A DNA stretch of 64,000 nucleotides, taken from assembly GCF_029784135.1 (NCBI RefSeq), contig NC_073746.1:148866556-148930555 (forward strand). The letters are read 5' to 3'. The notes below the pieces were generated by a model, which had not been told where the DNA came from, ran no database searches, and worked only from the letters and a program-made list of their open reading frames with translations. How positions within the stretch are numbered: position 1 is the first letter of the stretch; every line of letters begins with the position of its first letter. The position numbers were made by a program, and so were the translations under genes. Positions 11,714 to 22,699 of the stretch are shown piece by piece. Source of the DNA: Toxorhynchites rutilus septentrionalis (Eukaryota; Arthropoda; Insecta; Diptera; Culicidae).

Positions 11714-12499
11714 ATCAACATATTCATAAAGAGTAAACAGTAAACTAATCCATTTTTCAGGTAGATAGGTAGGTATTCACGTAGGAGAAGAAAATAAAAC
11801 AATATATATTTAACAAAAGCTGTCCCCTTGGTATAGTCTTACGTCACTCCGGTTATGTCCCGACATTACCCACCCGTCTTTTTTTAAAAATGTTTCATAT
11901 AAAATAGAAGCCATGTAGAAAATTTAAAAAATGGGTCCAAGATGGTAAAACTATTTTTGACGAACTTTGTGGAACATCGAATTTTTATGAATTTTCGAAA
12001 CTTCGAATTTTTGTATTTTAACAATCATTTTTAGCCACAAATTATGATTCCTGAAGTAATTTAAAACAAAAAAGCTCATTATAAATCTCCTTCTAAATGC
12101 AGCCATTCTCGAGATATTTTGAAACATATTTCTAATTTATAATCTTTTTTATAGTAAATATTCCCTTTTAATATGTTTGTCGAGTTATACCGTCATGTTC
12201 ATGAAATTTTATGAATTTGCTTATAATTTCCAACAACTTTTCCAAATACATCATCATGGTAAAAATACTTGTTTAGGAGTTACGTTGAAAATCATTTGAA
12301 CACATGTGGGTTAATATAAAACGTAGCGATATTAAAAAATGTTTTTTTTTATCTTAATACAAACTTTTAACATGTTATTCGTGTTACACAATCAAAATAC
12401 GAACAGTAGAATTGAAATCCCAACAACAAATAAACCTTGTTGATTCAACCGGACGTTATAGGTACAAATATTTAACTTGTTTACGTTATGCCTAGATTA

Positions 12500-12600
12500 T
12501 ACCTGAAGTCAGGTATATAAAGTCAGGTATCTTTAAGCAACCTCTGTACAGGTATATAAAGTCAGGTACCTTTAAGGTACCTCTATAATGTATATAAAGT
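12500..12600. repeat. Subterminal repeats of the long-TIR transposon (left)
   Basis: The word TATATAAAGTCAGGTA and close variants recur at the inner end of the left arm and, inverted, at about 14650-14800 on the right. There the array is longer and includes extra TATATACCT units. Such subterminal repeats are often transposase-binding sites; that role is inferred. Confidence 0.6.
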
Positions 12601-14440
12601 TACTCATATTCAAACATATTTCTATACCCATGCTACTCAACTCTTCCACGCCCTGATCATATTCTTCTTGTGACATATATGAAGATGACAATTTTGTAAG
12701 ATAATCTTCTTTTCGCTTGCTAGCCCAGTCAAATAACGTTTTTGCACTTGTAATCGGATGTTCATGCTGCCTAGCCAAACTAGCTCTTGTTGCCATCCGT
12801 TTTAATGTACCACCAATTGCATCACAAGGTCCTTTGTCGTGTGATGTTGCAAAAAATGCCATTCAGCGTCAATGTCGTATTTCGATTTAAACTGACATAA
12901 ACTCGCAAAATTTTTCCTATTTTTATACTGGGATGCAGCACCATCCGACATGAATTTTATTCTTTATATCTGCATTTGTTTCAAAAATGTTACCAATTTA
13001 GAAATAAATACTTGCACAGCTATTATGTCATGACTTATAACTTCAGATATAACTACAAAGCTTAAATTTGTCAGAGAACCTTTTTCATCTCTATAATAAA
13101 CAACGAATGGATGGATTGTTGCTTGATCATTGTTCCAGTGATGACTATGAACTTCATCTTGAAGCACTAATGAATAATTTTCGGAAAAATAGCAAGTCAC
13201 AACAACCTCATTTTCTTGCAAATTAGCTTTTATATTGTTAAGAAATGTGGACTGTTGTGTTTTAATGCAATCATGAGTAAGTATTTTTTTCTATTTTTTC
13301 GCAAAAATACGCTACAAATTCTTCCACCGGTTTTACAAGAGTTTCTATGCCGCATCGATCAGTAGAAATACATTGTGCATAAGTGATTTCAATTAAATTG
13401 CGTTCCTGAAGCTCATCTAGAAACCAGTTTCCAAACGCGTCCATTGTTGGGCATTTTTTACATTCGCGAAGGTAACGGTATTTTGATCTATTTGATATGT
13501 TACATAGTATTTTTTCCATATATTCATTGCATTCAATGTTAAAGGAATATTTTTTGAGACTATGAAGCATAAGATTTACATTTTCATGGAATGTACAAAC
13601 ACAAACGTTATGATTTCCTGATCTACTCAGCAATTTGCAATGCAAAAGAGCTAAATCCAATTTTGCAATTTGGATTAAGTTCCTTAAATCTGTTGAAAGC
13701 TTCCCGTAATGATGTTATTAATAACCTTTTTTGGATGTGTTGACGAATCCCATCTTCGGCTACAGAAACATAGTCTCTTTCTCCAGGTAATGATCGACTG
13801 ATATCGTCGTCATTATATAATTCCGAAACATGATTTTAACATCACTTAAACTTGGTCCATATTTGCTATGTGGTGTCGACAATACACCTTTTTAATTTGC
13901 CAGTTTTTGGCTTGAATTGCCATATATTTATCAACGCCAAATTCTTCTTCCTTTTTTTGCACGGACCAAGATTTAGGCAAAACTGTTAAAATTCTAACTT
14001 TTTCTGATCTTGTTGTCTCTGTGTGGTCAAATTTCTCTTCGAGCTGATTGATAATCTCATCAAACTCTTTTGCATTTTGTTTAAAGTTCGACTCTTCGTC
14101 TTCTTCATGTGAAAAGGAAAATAGATTTCTTTTAATACCTTTAGAAATTTCTTTGAATTTTTGTTCGGGGTAACTAGCCTGTCCAAGTCTTTTCGTCATT
14201 ATTGGTGAAACGTTAATACCGGCGATTCCCTTGTTGAATAGCTCAATGTTGTACGCTCGGGAATACTCTGGTATATTGTTGTTTTGGGAATCTGGCGGAG
14301 ATGCTGAAACGACTGAAACTATTGATTTTACTTCTTCTAAAGTATTTCCTACTGCTGTACTGATCTGCTCCTCCGTATCACACTGCTTTGGTTTGGAAGA
14401 GTATACAGATAAGCGGCATGAAAATTTTAAAAGATGTTTT
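12570..14440 (-). pseudogene. Decayed DDE-type transposase of the long-TIR element (Sola-like?)
   Basis: Read on the minus strand from about 14440 down, four frames carry consecutive pieces of one protein. They are an N-terminal part with RILTVLPKSWSV and EFGVDKYMA (14199-13846), a Cys/His-rich middle with NVCVC and ISTDRCGIETLV (13660-13271), a segment with YFSENYSLVLQDE (13221-12964), and SDGAASQYKNRKNF followed by SHDKGPCDAIGGTLKR (about 12950-12600). I remember relatives with DFSENY in place of YFSENY, so the likely first catalytic Asp is Tyr here. Frameshifts separate the pieces (for example one T is missing near 12850) and there is a stop near 12962. It lies between the two inverted arms, as an element's own transposase should. 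The superfamily is not certain. Confidence 0.7.
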
Positions 14441-15799
14441 TAAAGATGTATCTAAAAGGACATTGCATCTCATTGATTAAGTTTCTCAATCATTGACACG
14501 GTTAAGAAACGTTTTTCAGATGAACATTTCTTACCGTTTTTCGGAATCGGTCTACAACACGAACAAAAAATTTTTGTAGTCCATTGTGGTATACTGTTAT
14601 TCATTCTATAAGGAGGATTGTTCGACTGATAAACGATGTTTGAATATGAGTAACTTTATATACATTATAGAGGTACTTTAAAGGTACCTGACTTTATATA
14701 CCTGTACAGAGGTAGCTTAAAGATACCTGACTTTATATACCTACAAAGAGCCTTTATATACCTTTATATACTGTATACTTTATATACCTACAATTCCTGA
14801 CTTCAGGTATAATCTAGGCATAACGTAAACAAGTTAATTATATTTGTACCCATAACGTCCGGTTGAATCAACAAGGTGTATTTGTTGTTGGGATTTCAAT
14901 TCTACTGTTCGTGTTTTGATTGTGTAACACGAATAATATGTTAAAAGTTTGTATTGAGATGAAAAAAGATTTTCTAATGTCGCTACGTTTTGTGTTAACC
15001 CACATGTCTTCAAATGTTTTTCAACGTAACTCCTAAACATATATTTTTACTATAATGATGTATTTGGAAAAGTTGTTGTAAATTATAAGTAAATTCATAA
15101 AATTTCATGAACATGACGGTATAACACGTCATATTAAAAGGGAATATTTACTATAAAAAAGACAATAAATTAAAAATATTTTTAAAAATATCTCGAGAAT
15201 GGCTGTATTTAGAAGGAGATCTATAATGAGCTTTTTTGTTTCAAATCACATCAGAAATCCCAATTTGTGGCTAAAAATGATTGTTAACGTACAAAAATTC
15301 GAAGTTTCAAAAATTTATAAAAACTCGATGTTCCACAAAGTTCGTCAAAAATAGTTTTACCATCTTGGACCCATTTTTTAAATTTTCTACATGACTGCTA
15401 TTTTGTATGAAAAAATAAAAAAAATTAAAAATATGTATTTTGGATATTGCAAATTAAAGTTAATTAAAAAAAATTTATTATTTAAAATTTATTATTAAAA
15501 AAAAGAGTACTAATTTTTTTTCTCAGTGTATATTTTTTTTCATGTTTAGACATCAATACGCTATAACTCTTTCTAAGACACTATTTCGGTACGACTCATA
15601 GTTTTTTAGATATAATTAATCAAATTTTTCTCCTACTAAAATCGATACGCCCTTTTCAAAAGTTAAGCTTGAGTCAAAAAATTCCCAATTGCCGTGGAAA
15701 AACTCATATTTCCTTCAACCCAAACGGAATACAAACTTTCATTCGAATCAAAAATACATGTTTTTAAAATCTGCATTTTTTGGACGATTTCATTTGGAA

Positions 15800-17672
15800 T
15801 TGCACCAACACCATAATGTTATTCCAAATTCAATTTGTTTGTAGCAATAATGAAAAAATACAACAATTTTGACGAATTTTATCCCCAAAACATCCGAGAG
15901 AAGCTAATTTGCAGCTTCGACCATTATTTTTTCACGTTCATCCGCCAAACAAGGCTCATCCGGAATTAAATTTCCACCGCTTCTTTCCTGAATCTGTCAA
16001 CTGCAATTACTTGGTTCTGCTACGGACAGCTTTCACTGAGCATTACTGCCATTATTCCTCTTCCCCTTGTCTACGTTTGCTGTGTTTGCGGCGATTTTAC
16101 ATTCAACTGGAGCAAATATTTTGTCCATCTGTCAATTCGTGAAGCTGATACCTGTCGACCTTCGCTCGGGTGCACTCGTGAACTTTAGCTCAGACAGAAG
16201 TGAATCGACAGAAGTCCGAAGAGTGTAAAATAAATAGAACCCCCAAAGGCTTAGAAGATGGATCGAATCCGAAAGTTGGGATGGTATTAAAAACGATGAC
16301 AAGCGCAAAGTTCGCCCTAGAATGAGATGAGATTCTGAAGATTAAGCTCAAAACTTGGCGTATTTTGTTTGGATAACGATTCCTGGAAGAATATCCCAAC
16401 AATTGGATCGAAAATGTGTTTTTCTCTCTCGCCGTTAGGTTGCCTTCGATTTGGCGGTTAATTGTGAGTGCTTTGGTGTATTGTTGTAAGGACCGCTCGC
16501 TCGATGGTTATGGAAAGGATTATAAAACCGAAATGGAAAATATTTCTTCTCTCAGTGGGTTCATTTTTCTTGCTTGATGCGAAAGATGAAAGTGAACGGG
16601 AGGTTCGGAAGTGTACAAATATCTCCATTAGTCTGTTTACAATTTAGCGGACGTCAAGAGGCGCAAATTTTCCACTTCGTCATCACAACTCATTTGTTAC
16701 TGTTTCATTTGTAGAAGATTTGTTTTTCTATACCCGATACAAGTTGCCAGTTTTTTTTTCCTCCGGAATCTAAATAATGAAAGTTGGTTTTCGTGGAACA
16801 GAATAATAGAGACAAAATGGAAGAAGATGGGGTATTTGCATGCACAAAAATGGTTCAATAAATTCATATTGTTTGTTTCGAGTGGAGACCATTTGTTTCG
16901 AGATAATAGTGGTGACTAAGGAAAATTCAGCAAATGGAACGGGGCTAGATTAAAAGCTCCAAGACAAACTTTGGGACAGTCTCTTGATAATTGAAATTTG
17001 TTTTTGTTGTGTGGGGATTCAGTAATCAAAAGCATTCTGTTTTCCTTGAGACAAGCATCGTCTGCTCGATGAGAATTTTAACTTCATCACTGACTTGTAT
17101 GAAAACAAGAGAATTCGTTAAAATTATGCTTCAAATATTACACTTTTATTCAATTGAGTAAAACAGGGAACGTATGAATCATTTCAAAGAACGAATTGAT
17201 CACAACGGTTTTTGATTTAATTATTATTTGAATATTTGATAATATCTTAATAATGTGAGTAATCCTGAACCTTAAGAGCGCGTCATAAATGAAGATTGTA
17301 GGTGATTTCCCATGAAAATTATTCCGTCGGCAGTGATGTAATTTTCACTGAAATGGTACACTGCGCGGGAGTTTCATGCCTAAACTTACGATACAGCAAT
17401 CACTCACCTAAGAGAAACCATGCGCTTTTCCTATTCACCGGCGAATATAAGAAGATCCAGTATGCGCTAGTTGGGAGAAATCTTGGTGCGAATGAGTAAC
17501 ACTCTCTTACACTTTTTTTACTCTTAGGAGCTCGAGTGTGCGAAAACTTGAATTCGCCCACCTACTCCGTCATCCTCAACCCCTCTTTGGTCCATAATCA
17601 CCATAGTTTTAGATATTTCAAGTTTCTCTTCGTCACAGTCCCGTTGTCGACGTGAACGTGTTCTTTTATGTA
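15800..17672. other. No gene recognised
   Basis: Short ORFs only. 16100-16600 has slightly higher GC and words such as GTGCACTCGTGAACTTTAG, which may be host transcribed or regulatory DNA, but I cannot support an exon. Confidence 0.4.
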
Positions 17673-17777
17673 CCGTTGACCATTGACCGTTGACCGTTGA
17701 CCGTTGACCGTTGACCGTTGACCGTTGACCGTTGACCGTTGACCGTTGACCGTTGACCGTTGACCGTTGACCGTTGA
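17673..17777. repeat. 7-bp minisatellite, 15 units of CCGTTGA
   Basis: Fifteen head-to-tail heptamers run for 105 bp; only the second unit differs (CCATTGA). On the minus strand three units make 21 bp, so the frame stays open and reads a repeating TVNGQRS peptide. That is a by-product of the repeat, not evidence of a protein. Confidence 0.95.
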
Positions 17778-20709
17778 AATGTGCACTTTCTTTGACTCAA
17801 TCCACACGTGTCGCTCTAACGTTATGTTCGTCCCACTCTAACACTATCTCCTCTCGCTTAAATTCTAACATATTCTTACCACAACGCTATCTTTTCTCTT
17901 TCAATGATCAATCTTCACGTACCCATGGATATATGCTAACACTATCATTCCCGATTGTATTGTGTGATTTCATGCCGCTTCGGCCTCTCAGAATCGTTTT
18001 CAACGAATCGGAAGTCGTCATTTTTGATTGCAAAACGGCATCGGTAAGACCCTTCCGTCCAATACCCATATTATAGGGATCTTTCTTAATTTTTGTTGAT
18101 TTAGAGCCAATATCAGTCAATCGGAAGTCGGAACTAAATTTAATTCGATTTTCGCTCTGCATTCTTTTTCTCTGGTGAAAATATTTGAGCAATATTTGTT
18201 TATTGTCTATTCATCAACTGGCTGTGAAGGCCCCAATGAAGTAATTTATATCTAAACCTGAATTTTATACTTCATAAGGTCGTCACATAGAAAAATCATC
18301 ACATAGTAAAACTAACATCGAACCGAAAACATACGGCGAATTAGACAAGTTAAAAAAAAAGAACTAAAAGAACGAAGGAGCGAAGGAGGAGGTGGAAGAA
18401 ATGGAAGGGGGCGATATAATGAATATCTGAATACCGAACGTGTAGGAAATTATGAAAGATTTCGGTCACTTATATCTCGACCATTTAGATCGTAAATATA
18501 TTTGTATCAATTGATTAAGAATAATTCTACAAATATATCACGATAGGTAAAATATTTTTTCGGATAAACTATTGAATAATTGTTAAATAGCAAGCATTAT
18601 CTGAAAGCGCTAAATTCCACGCTTTGATTGGCCCAATTCAAAAAGGGTAACTAGAGTAAACGCGGAAAACAATTTGAATTCATGAGTCCAATCGCGAAAA
18701 CCAATGGAGCTATCCACCGTGCAAATCATTCTATCAAAAGGGGAATTTTAAAAATAAGACAATGAAGCCAACACACCACGGACAAGCCAGTGAACTGTTG
18801 TCTGCTATCCTTTTCTTTCCTAATATCTCTGGCACATGCAACGGTTTTGCTCAATACAATGAACGCCTGTAGAGCAGCGAAATATTGCGTCGCAAGCCCC
18901 TCTTTTGTTGCCAGTAAATTCGGACAAGTTTCACTGTTTCGCTTCGAAACGATCATTTATTTTCTAATCGGGAGTTCACACAAGAAGGAGCGCTAGCTTT
19001 GCAGCAGCACCAATAACGTCAGCAGCGGTTGCATAGCAGTAGTAAGTACCAATACCAGCAGCGGCAGCAGTATCATCACCGATATGGTCTGTAGCGGTAG
19101 TAGTAGCAGCAGTAAACGAGTTTCAATTTACATAGGACAACCGTCACTCACCACTTTTGTGTTATCGATCCTGCACATAAAATAACGAAAAGCTAATTAT
19201 TTTATTATAATTTGTTTATCGGGGAGAACTTTACGAGAGGAGAATTTAGGAGTGTTTCTGGGCTTATTTGTGGTTAGTGATTTCCTGATCGAGCATACAA
19301 TTTTTGTGAATCCGTGCATGGTTTCGGGGTTAAAAGTGCCGTCAAAGTACAACACATTGCAAGCCGACTGGAAGAAGAGCAGTGGAAGAAGAGTATTAGT
19401 GTTTGGGAAAGCATAGCGGACACATGCAAGGCGTGAGTACTTTTACTCGCATCAGTTTCTGTTCTGCTTTCTCATGGAACAGTCATGGAAAATTGTTTGC
19501 GTGTGAATGCGTTCAAGCGAACCGAATATTCGCATTTACGCATTCGACTTGGTGTTCCCGTGATGCAAACCAATTGACGAATTTACGCAAAGCTGAATCA
19601 ACTCATGCGACACCTACATTAGAGTTCAGAACCACAAAAGTGATGATGTTTGTTTATTCTACGCACTGAAAAGCAAGATTCGGTCGTGATTATTCATTTT
19701 ATTTCTATTTAGATTTATTTCAACCATTAAATGTATTCAGTATATGGTAAGAAAGTTAGGACTTTGTATATTTACCATGATTTCAACACGCGATTGGACC
19801 AAAGTCATTGATAATCTGCGAAAATTTTGAGTTTGATAATGCATACAGGTTATGAATACTGTGGATAATGGTGATGAAATCGATATCATATTAAGTTGGA
19901 TTATATCATTGATAATGTAAGGGCCGATACAAGAAGGATTTGCAGTATGTTTAGTGCAACACATGCTACTCATCGTTTATCTAGTTGAAAAAAAAAATAA
20001 AGTTATGACACTTATACCAAGCCATTCTTCAAAATATACATTCCACATTGTAAAATGGCGATTTTCTAACCTTTTTAGCGTAGAAAGATTACGTGAAACC
20101 GGGAAATTTGAAGATAAATTCTGATTTTTCTTAAAAAATTTAACGACCAAAAAAACAAAACATCATCATTTTACTCGCTACGCCATCTGGTTGTAAATCT
20201 AACGTAAATTCGTCAATAGCATCAGTTCCTGTTCTGCTTTCGCATGGAACAATCATGAAAAATTGCCACATTACGAAAAAAAAGAAATTAATTTTATGCA
20301 AGGTTATAAGACTTTATTTCGTTTTCACCGTGAAATGGCGCCTTCAATTTCTATTCTGCGCATGGAGTGATCATGAAAAATCTCGTGTTATTCTCACGAA
20401 AACAAAAATGAATCATGTATCAAACATCTTCAGTTGCTTTTACAAGGCCACTCAAATTCCATCGGATCTTTCCGGGACCACCAACAAGTTCGAAAGAGTT
20501 GAGTTTTATATTAATAACAATTCCATACTTATACTCATTCAACCATACACTAACAAGAAAAACTATCAGCAATCTTTCAAAATATTCATTCATTCATTCA
20601 AGTAGAATTGATTCAGATGCAATTTCAAATAAATGATTACCGAGCCAACGGTAGTCCTACGTCTACCTTGCGGTTATATCACAGATATTCTTGTTTTTTA
20701 TATCGCATA
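17778..20709. other. Mostly anonymous DNA with short dispersed repeats
   Basis: Minus-strand ORF 17908-18192 (94 codons, with GSKSTKIKKDPYNMGIGRKG) is polar and not obviously low-complexity, but I do not recognise it. 18430-18720 resembles the start of the histone block at 9430-9710. A CAG-rich patch lies at 19000-19115. A ~46-bp word (TTCTGTTCTGC...ATGGAACA.TCATG) occurs at about 19451, 20219 and 20338. GTAGTCCTACGTC near 20652 is shared with the edge of the histone block. Confidence 0.45.
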
Positions 20710-21127
20710 ACACTGTCAAAATCATTCGTCTTCCTAAGCTCGAAGCCGCCAGACGGTTTTATATCGTTATCGTCCATCGTTGAAGTGATACCGTTATTTT
20801 CGTGGCTGGTGAAGTGAGTGTTGGACACTAACGGGATTCCCTGTGAATTCATTGAAGCAGACACAACAAGCGAGAGGAAGGAACCCTGCACGCGAGCGCT
20901 GTGTGCTGGTGTGTTATCGCCGTAGCACCGTCTTCGACATCATCACCGCGTGGTGCGATACACGGGTTCAGCTGTACCGAACGATCAACACGCAGCACCG
21001 TTATAAATAATCCGCACTGGTGTGCATAATAAGTATACTGAAATTAATAGGTTAAGGTTATTAGGTTAAGGTTAATTATAAAAAAAAATTGCAAAAATTA
21101 TAAGAAAGTGTACATCTGCCATTTTAA

Positions 21128-22699
21128 ATGGCAGAAGGGGAAGAAAGCGTTGACATGGATATCGAATCCACTGTCTCCCCCTCCCCAGCTACGGGTGCTG
21201 GGAAGTCGCTTAAACGCGTTCCCCCCTCAGAAGATGTCTCTTCACAGGAAGAGTTAACTCACCTCAACAAGCCTCCCTCAAGAAAATTTGCAAACCTTTC
21301 CTCTTCACCCCCTCATTCTCCCGCTCCCGTTTCCGCTCAACTCACGAACTTGCCTCCCAGCCCTACTGATCCCGCTCCCGCTCAACAATCGACCTCGACC
21401 TCCCCCTCAGTTGCTTCCTCTCCTCGTGTCAAGGTCTATCCAGAAGATTCACCTGGAGCTGGCCCATGGGTTGTTTTTTTCCGGCCCAAACCGAACGGAA
21501 AATCCATCAATGTCATTCAGGTTTCGAAAGATCTGGCAAGATATTATTCCTCCGTGGTCGAAATCTCTAAGGTTAGACCGAACAAACTGCGTGTTGTCGT
21601 GAGTGATCGGAAACACGTAAATGCAGTTGTGATCGACGAGAGATTCTCCCTAGAGTATCGTGTCTACGTGCCGTCCCATGACGTAGAAATCTCGGGGGTG
21701 ATAACTGAAACGGGTCTGACGTGTGAAATGATAAAGGAAGGAGTTGGTAAATTTAAAAGACTCCCATTGGTGGGCGTTAAAATTTTGGACAGCCGCCAAC
21801 TAGGGAAAGTATCCCAAGAAGAGGGAAAAACTAAATTCACGCAGTCAGACTCGTTTCGAGTAACTTTTGCTGGTTCCGCTCTACCTGACTACGTCATGGT
21901 GGGCAAATTGAGATTGCCTGTGCGACTCTTCGTGCCAAAGCCCATGACTTGCCAAAAATGCAAGTCAGTTGGTCACACTTCAGATTATTGTGCCAACAAG
22001 GAGCGCTGTGCCACTTGCGGAGAGCAACATGAGGGGAAATCCTGCAGTGCGACTGAGCATAAATGTCCATATTGCGGGGGATCCCCACACGAGCTCTCAG
22101 TTTGTGAAACTTACAAGAGTCGCTGGGAGAAACAGAAGCGCTCTTTGAAGGAAGCCTCGAAACGCACTTTTGCGGATATTTTAAAGGGCGCTTCTCCATT
22201 GGCCCAACAACAACAACCAATCATCACACAAAATGTCTTCGCCACGTTGCCCGTTGACGAAATGGAAGCGGACACAGCTAACGGGGGCACACCGTTCATT
22301 TTCCAAGGGAATCCCCGGCGCAAAAATGTGACCACTCCCAAAGTTCAAGGACAAGCCCCTCCGGTTATACCTCCTGTTAGCATGCCTAAAAAATCGAGTG
22401 CAGCGGACAAGCAAAATCAGGTTCCTCCTGGCTTCCGTGGGAATAGTTCACCTTCGAACGACCCAGCACTCGAGGGGACATCAAAAACCCCAAATGTCCC
22501 TATTTTTCCGTCCAGCTCAACTCCCCAATCGGGATTTATAAAGTTGACTGACCTTCTGGCTCAAATCTTCACAGGCTTTAATGTTTCCGACTCCATCAGA
22601 ACCATTGTCATTTCAATGCTTCCAGTATTAATGACAATTTTGCAACAATTGATACAAACATGGCCCCTCCTTGCAATGATTATCTCTCTTGATGTCTAA
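21128..22699 (+). CDS. LINE ORF1, gag-like RNA-binding protein with three zinc knuckles (copy 2)
   Basis: An uninterrupted 523-codon frame encodes the nucleic-acid chaperone that coats LINE RNA. Residues 1-100 are Ser/Pro-rich and probably disordered. A folded middle part follows (about 105-265). Three knuckles lie at about 274-327: CQKCKSVGHTSDYC (CX2CX4HX4C), CATCGEQHEGKSC and CPYCGGSPHELSVC. The C-terminus is hydrophobic. The stop overlaps the ORF2 start in ATGTCTAA, so ORF2 is probably reached by reinitiation or a related mechanism. Compared with copy 3, the first ~270 residues are well diverged while the rest is nearly identical. The ATG at 21128 directly follows a 5' UTR and matches the start in copy 3. 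Confidence 0.88.
   Translation: MAEGEESVDMDIESTVSPSPATGAGKSLKRVPPSEDVSSQEELTHLNKPPSRKFANLSSSPPHSPAPVSAQLTNLPPSPTDPAPAQQSTSTSPSVASSPRVKVYPEDSPGAGPWVVFFRPKPNGKSINVIQVSKDLARYYSSVVEISKVRPNKLRVVVSDRKHVNAVVIDERFSLEYRVYVPSHDVEISGVITETGLTCEMIKEGVGKFKRLPLVGVKILDSRQLGKVSQEEGKTKFTQSDSFRVTFAGSALPDYVMVGKLRLPVRLFVPKPMTCQKCKSVGHTSDYCANKERCATCGEQHEGKSCSATEHKCPYCGGSPHELSVCETYKSRWEKQKRSLKEASKRTFADILKGASPLAQQQQPIITQNVFATLPVDEMEADTANGGTPFIFQGNPRRKNVTTPKVQGQAPPVIPPVSMPKKSSAADKQNQVPPGFRGNSSPSNDPALEGTSKTPNVPIFPSSSTPQSGFIKLTDLLAQIFTGFNVSDSIRTIVISMLPVLMTILQQLIQTWPLLAMIISLDV

Larger units (their letters stand above)
9413..11879 (+). other. Histone-H2A-derived block inserted in the left arm of the transposon
   Basis: This 2.47-kb block splits the left inverted repeat; the intact right arm shows the uninterrupted order near 15420-15440. 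It contains two H2A pseudogenes in the same orientation, two plus-strand histone-type 3' stem-loops and one in inverted form, and two copies of a ~190-bp repeat (about 10790-10950 and 11522-11680). Near the edges the words GACGTAGGACTA (9416) and, inverted, GACGTAAGACTA (about 11838) occur, as does TAACCGGA (9431 and inverted about 11850). These may be remnants of inverted ends, so the block may itself be mobile. That is inference. Confidence 0.65.
9069..15799 (-). mobile_element. Large DNA transposon with >1-kb inverted repeats, transposase broken, left arm interrupted
   Basis: The right arm (about 14640-15799) is an inverted copy of two left pieces, 9069-9412 and about 11880-12600. Joined, these make a terminal inverted repeat of just over 1 kb. 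The outer ends share TTCCAAATGAAATCG. Between the arms a minus-strand DDE-type transposase remnant is found. The block 9413-11879 has no counterpart in the right arm, so it was inserted later. The element without it would be about 4.3 kb. I could not define a target-site duplication. The arms differ by scattered substitutions and indels, so the copy is not fresh. Superfamily: possibly Sola, from memory of its motifs only. Confidence 0.8.

Noticed and set aside
17598..17807. Minus-strand ORF with repeated TVNGQRS as a repeat protein
   Set aside because: It is the translation of the 7-bp minisatellite and has no other coding support.
20255..20636. Overlapping plus ORFs upstream of the LINE as host coding sequence
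   Set aside because: They are AT-rich, overlap each other in different frames and end near the LINE target site without family likeness.
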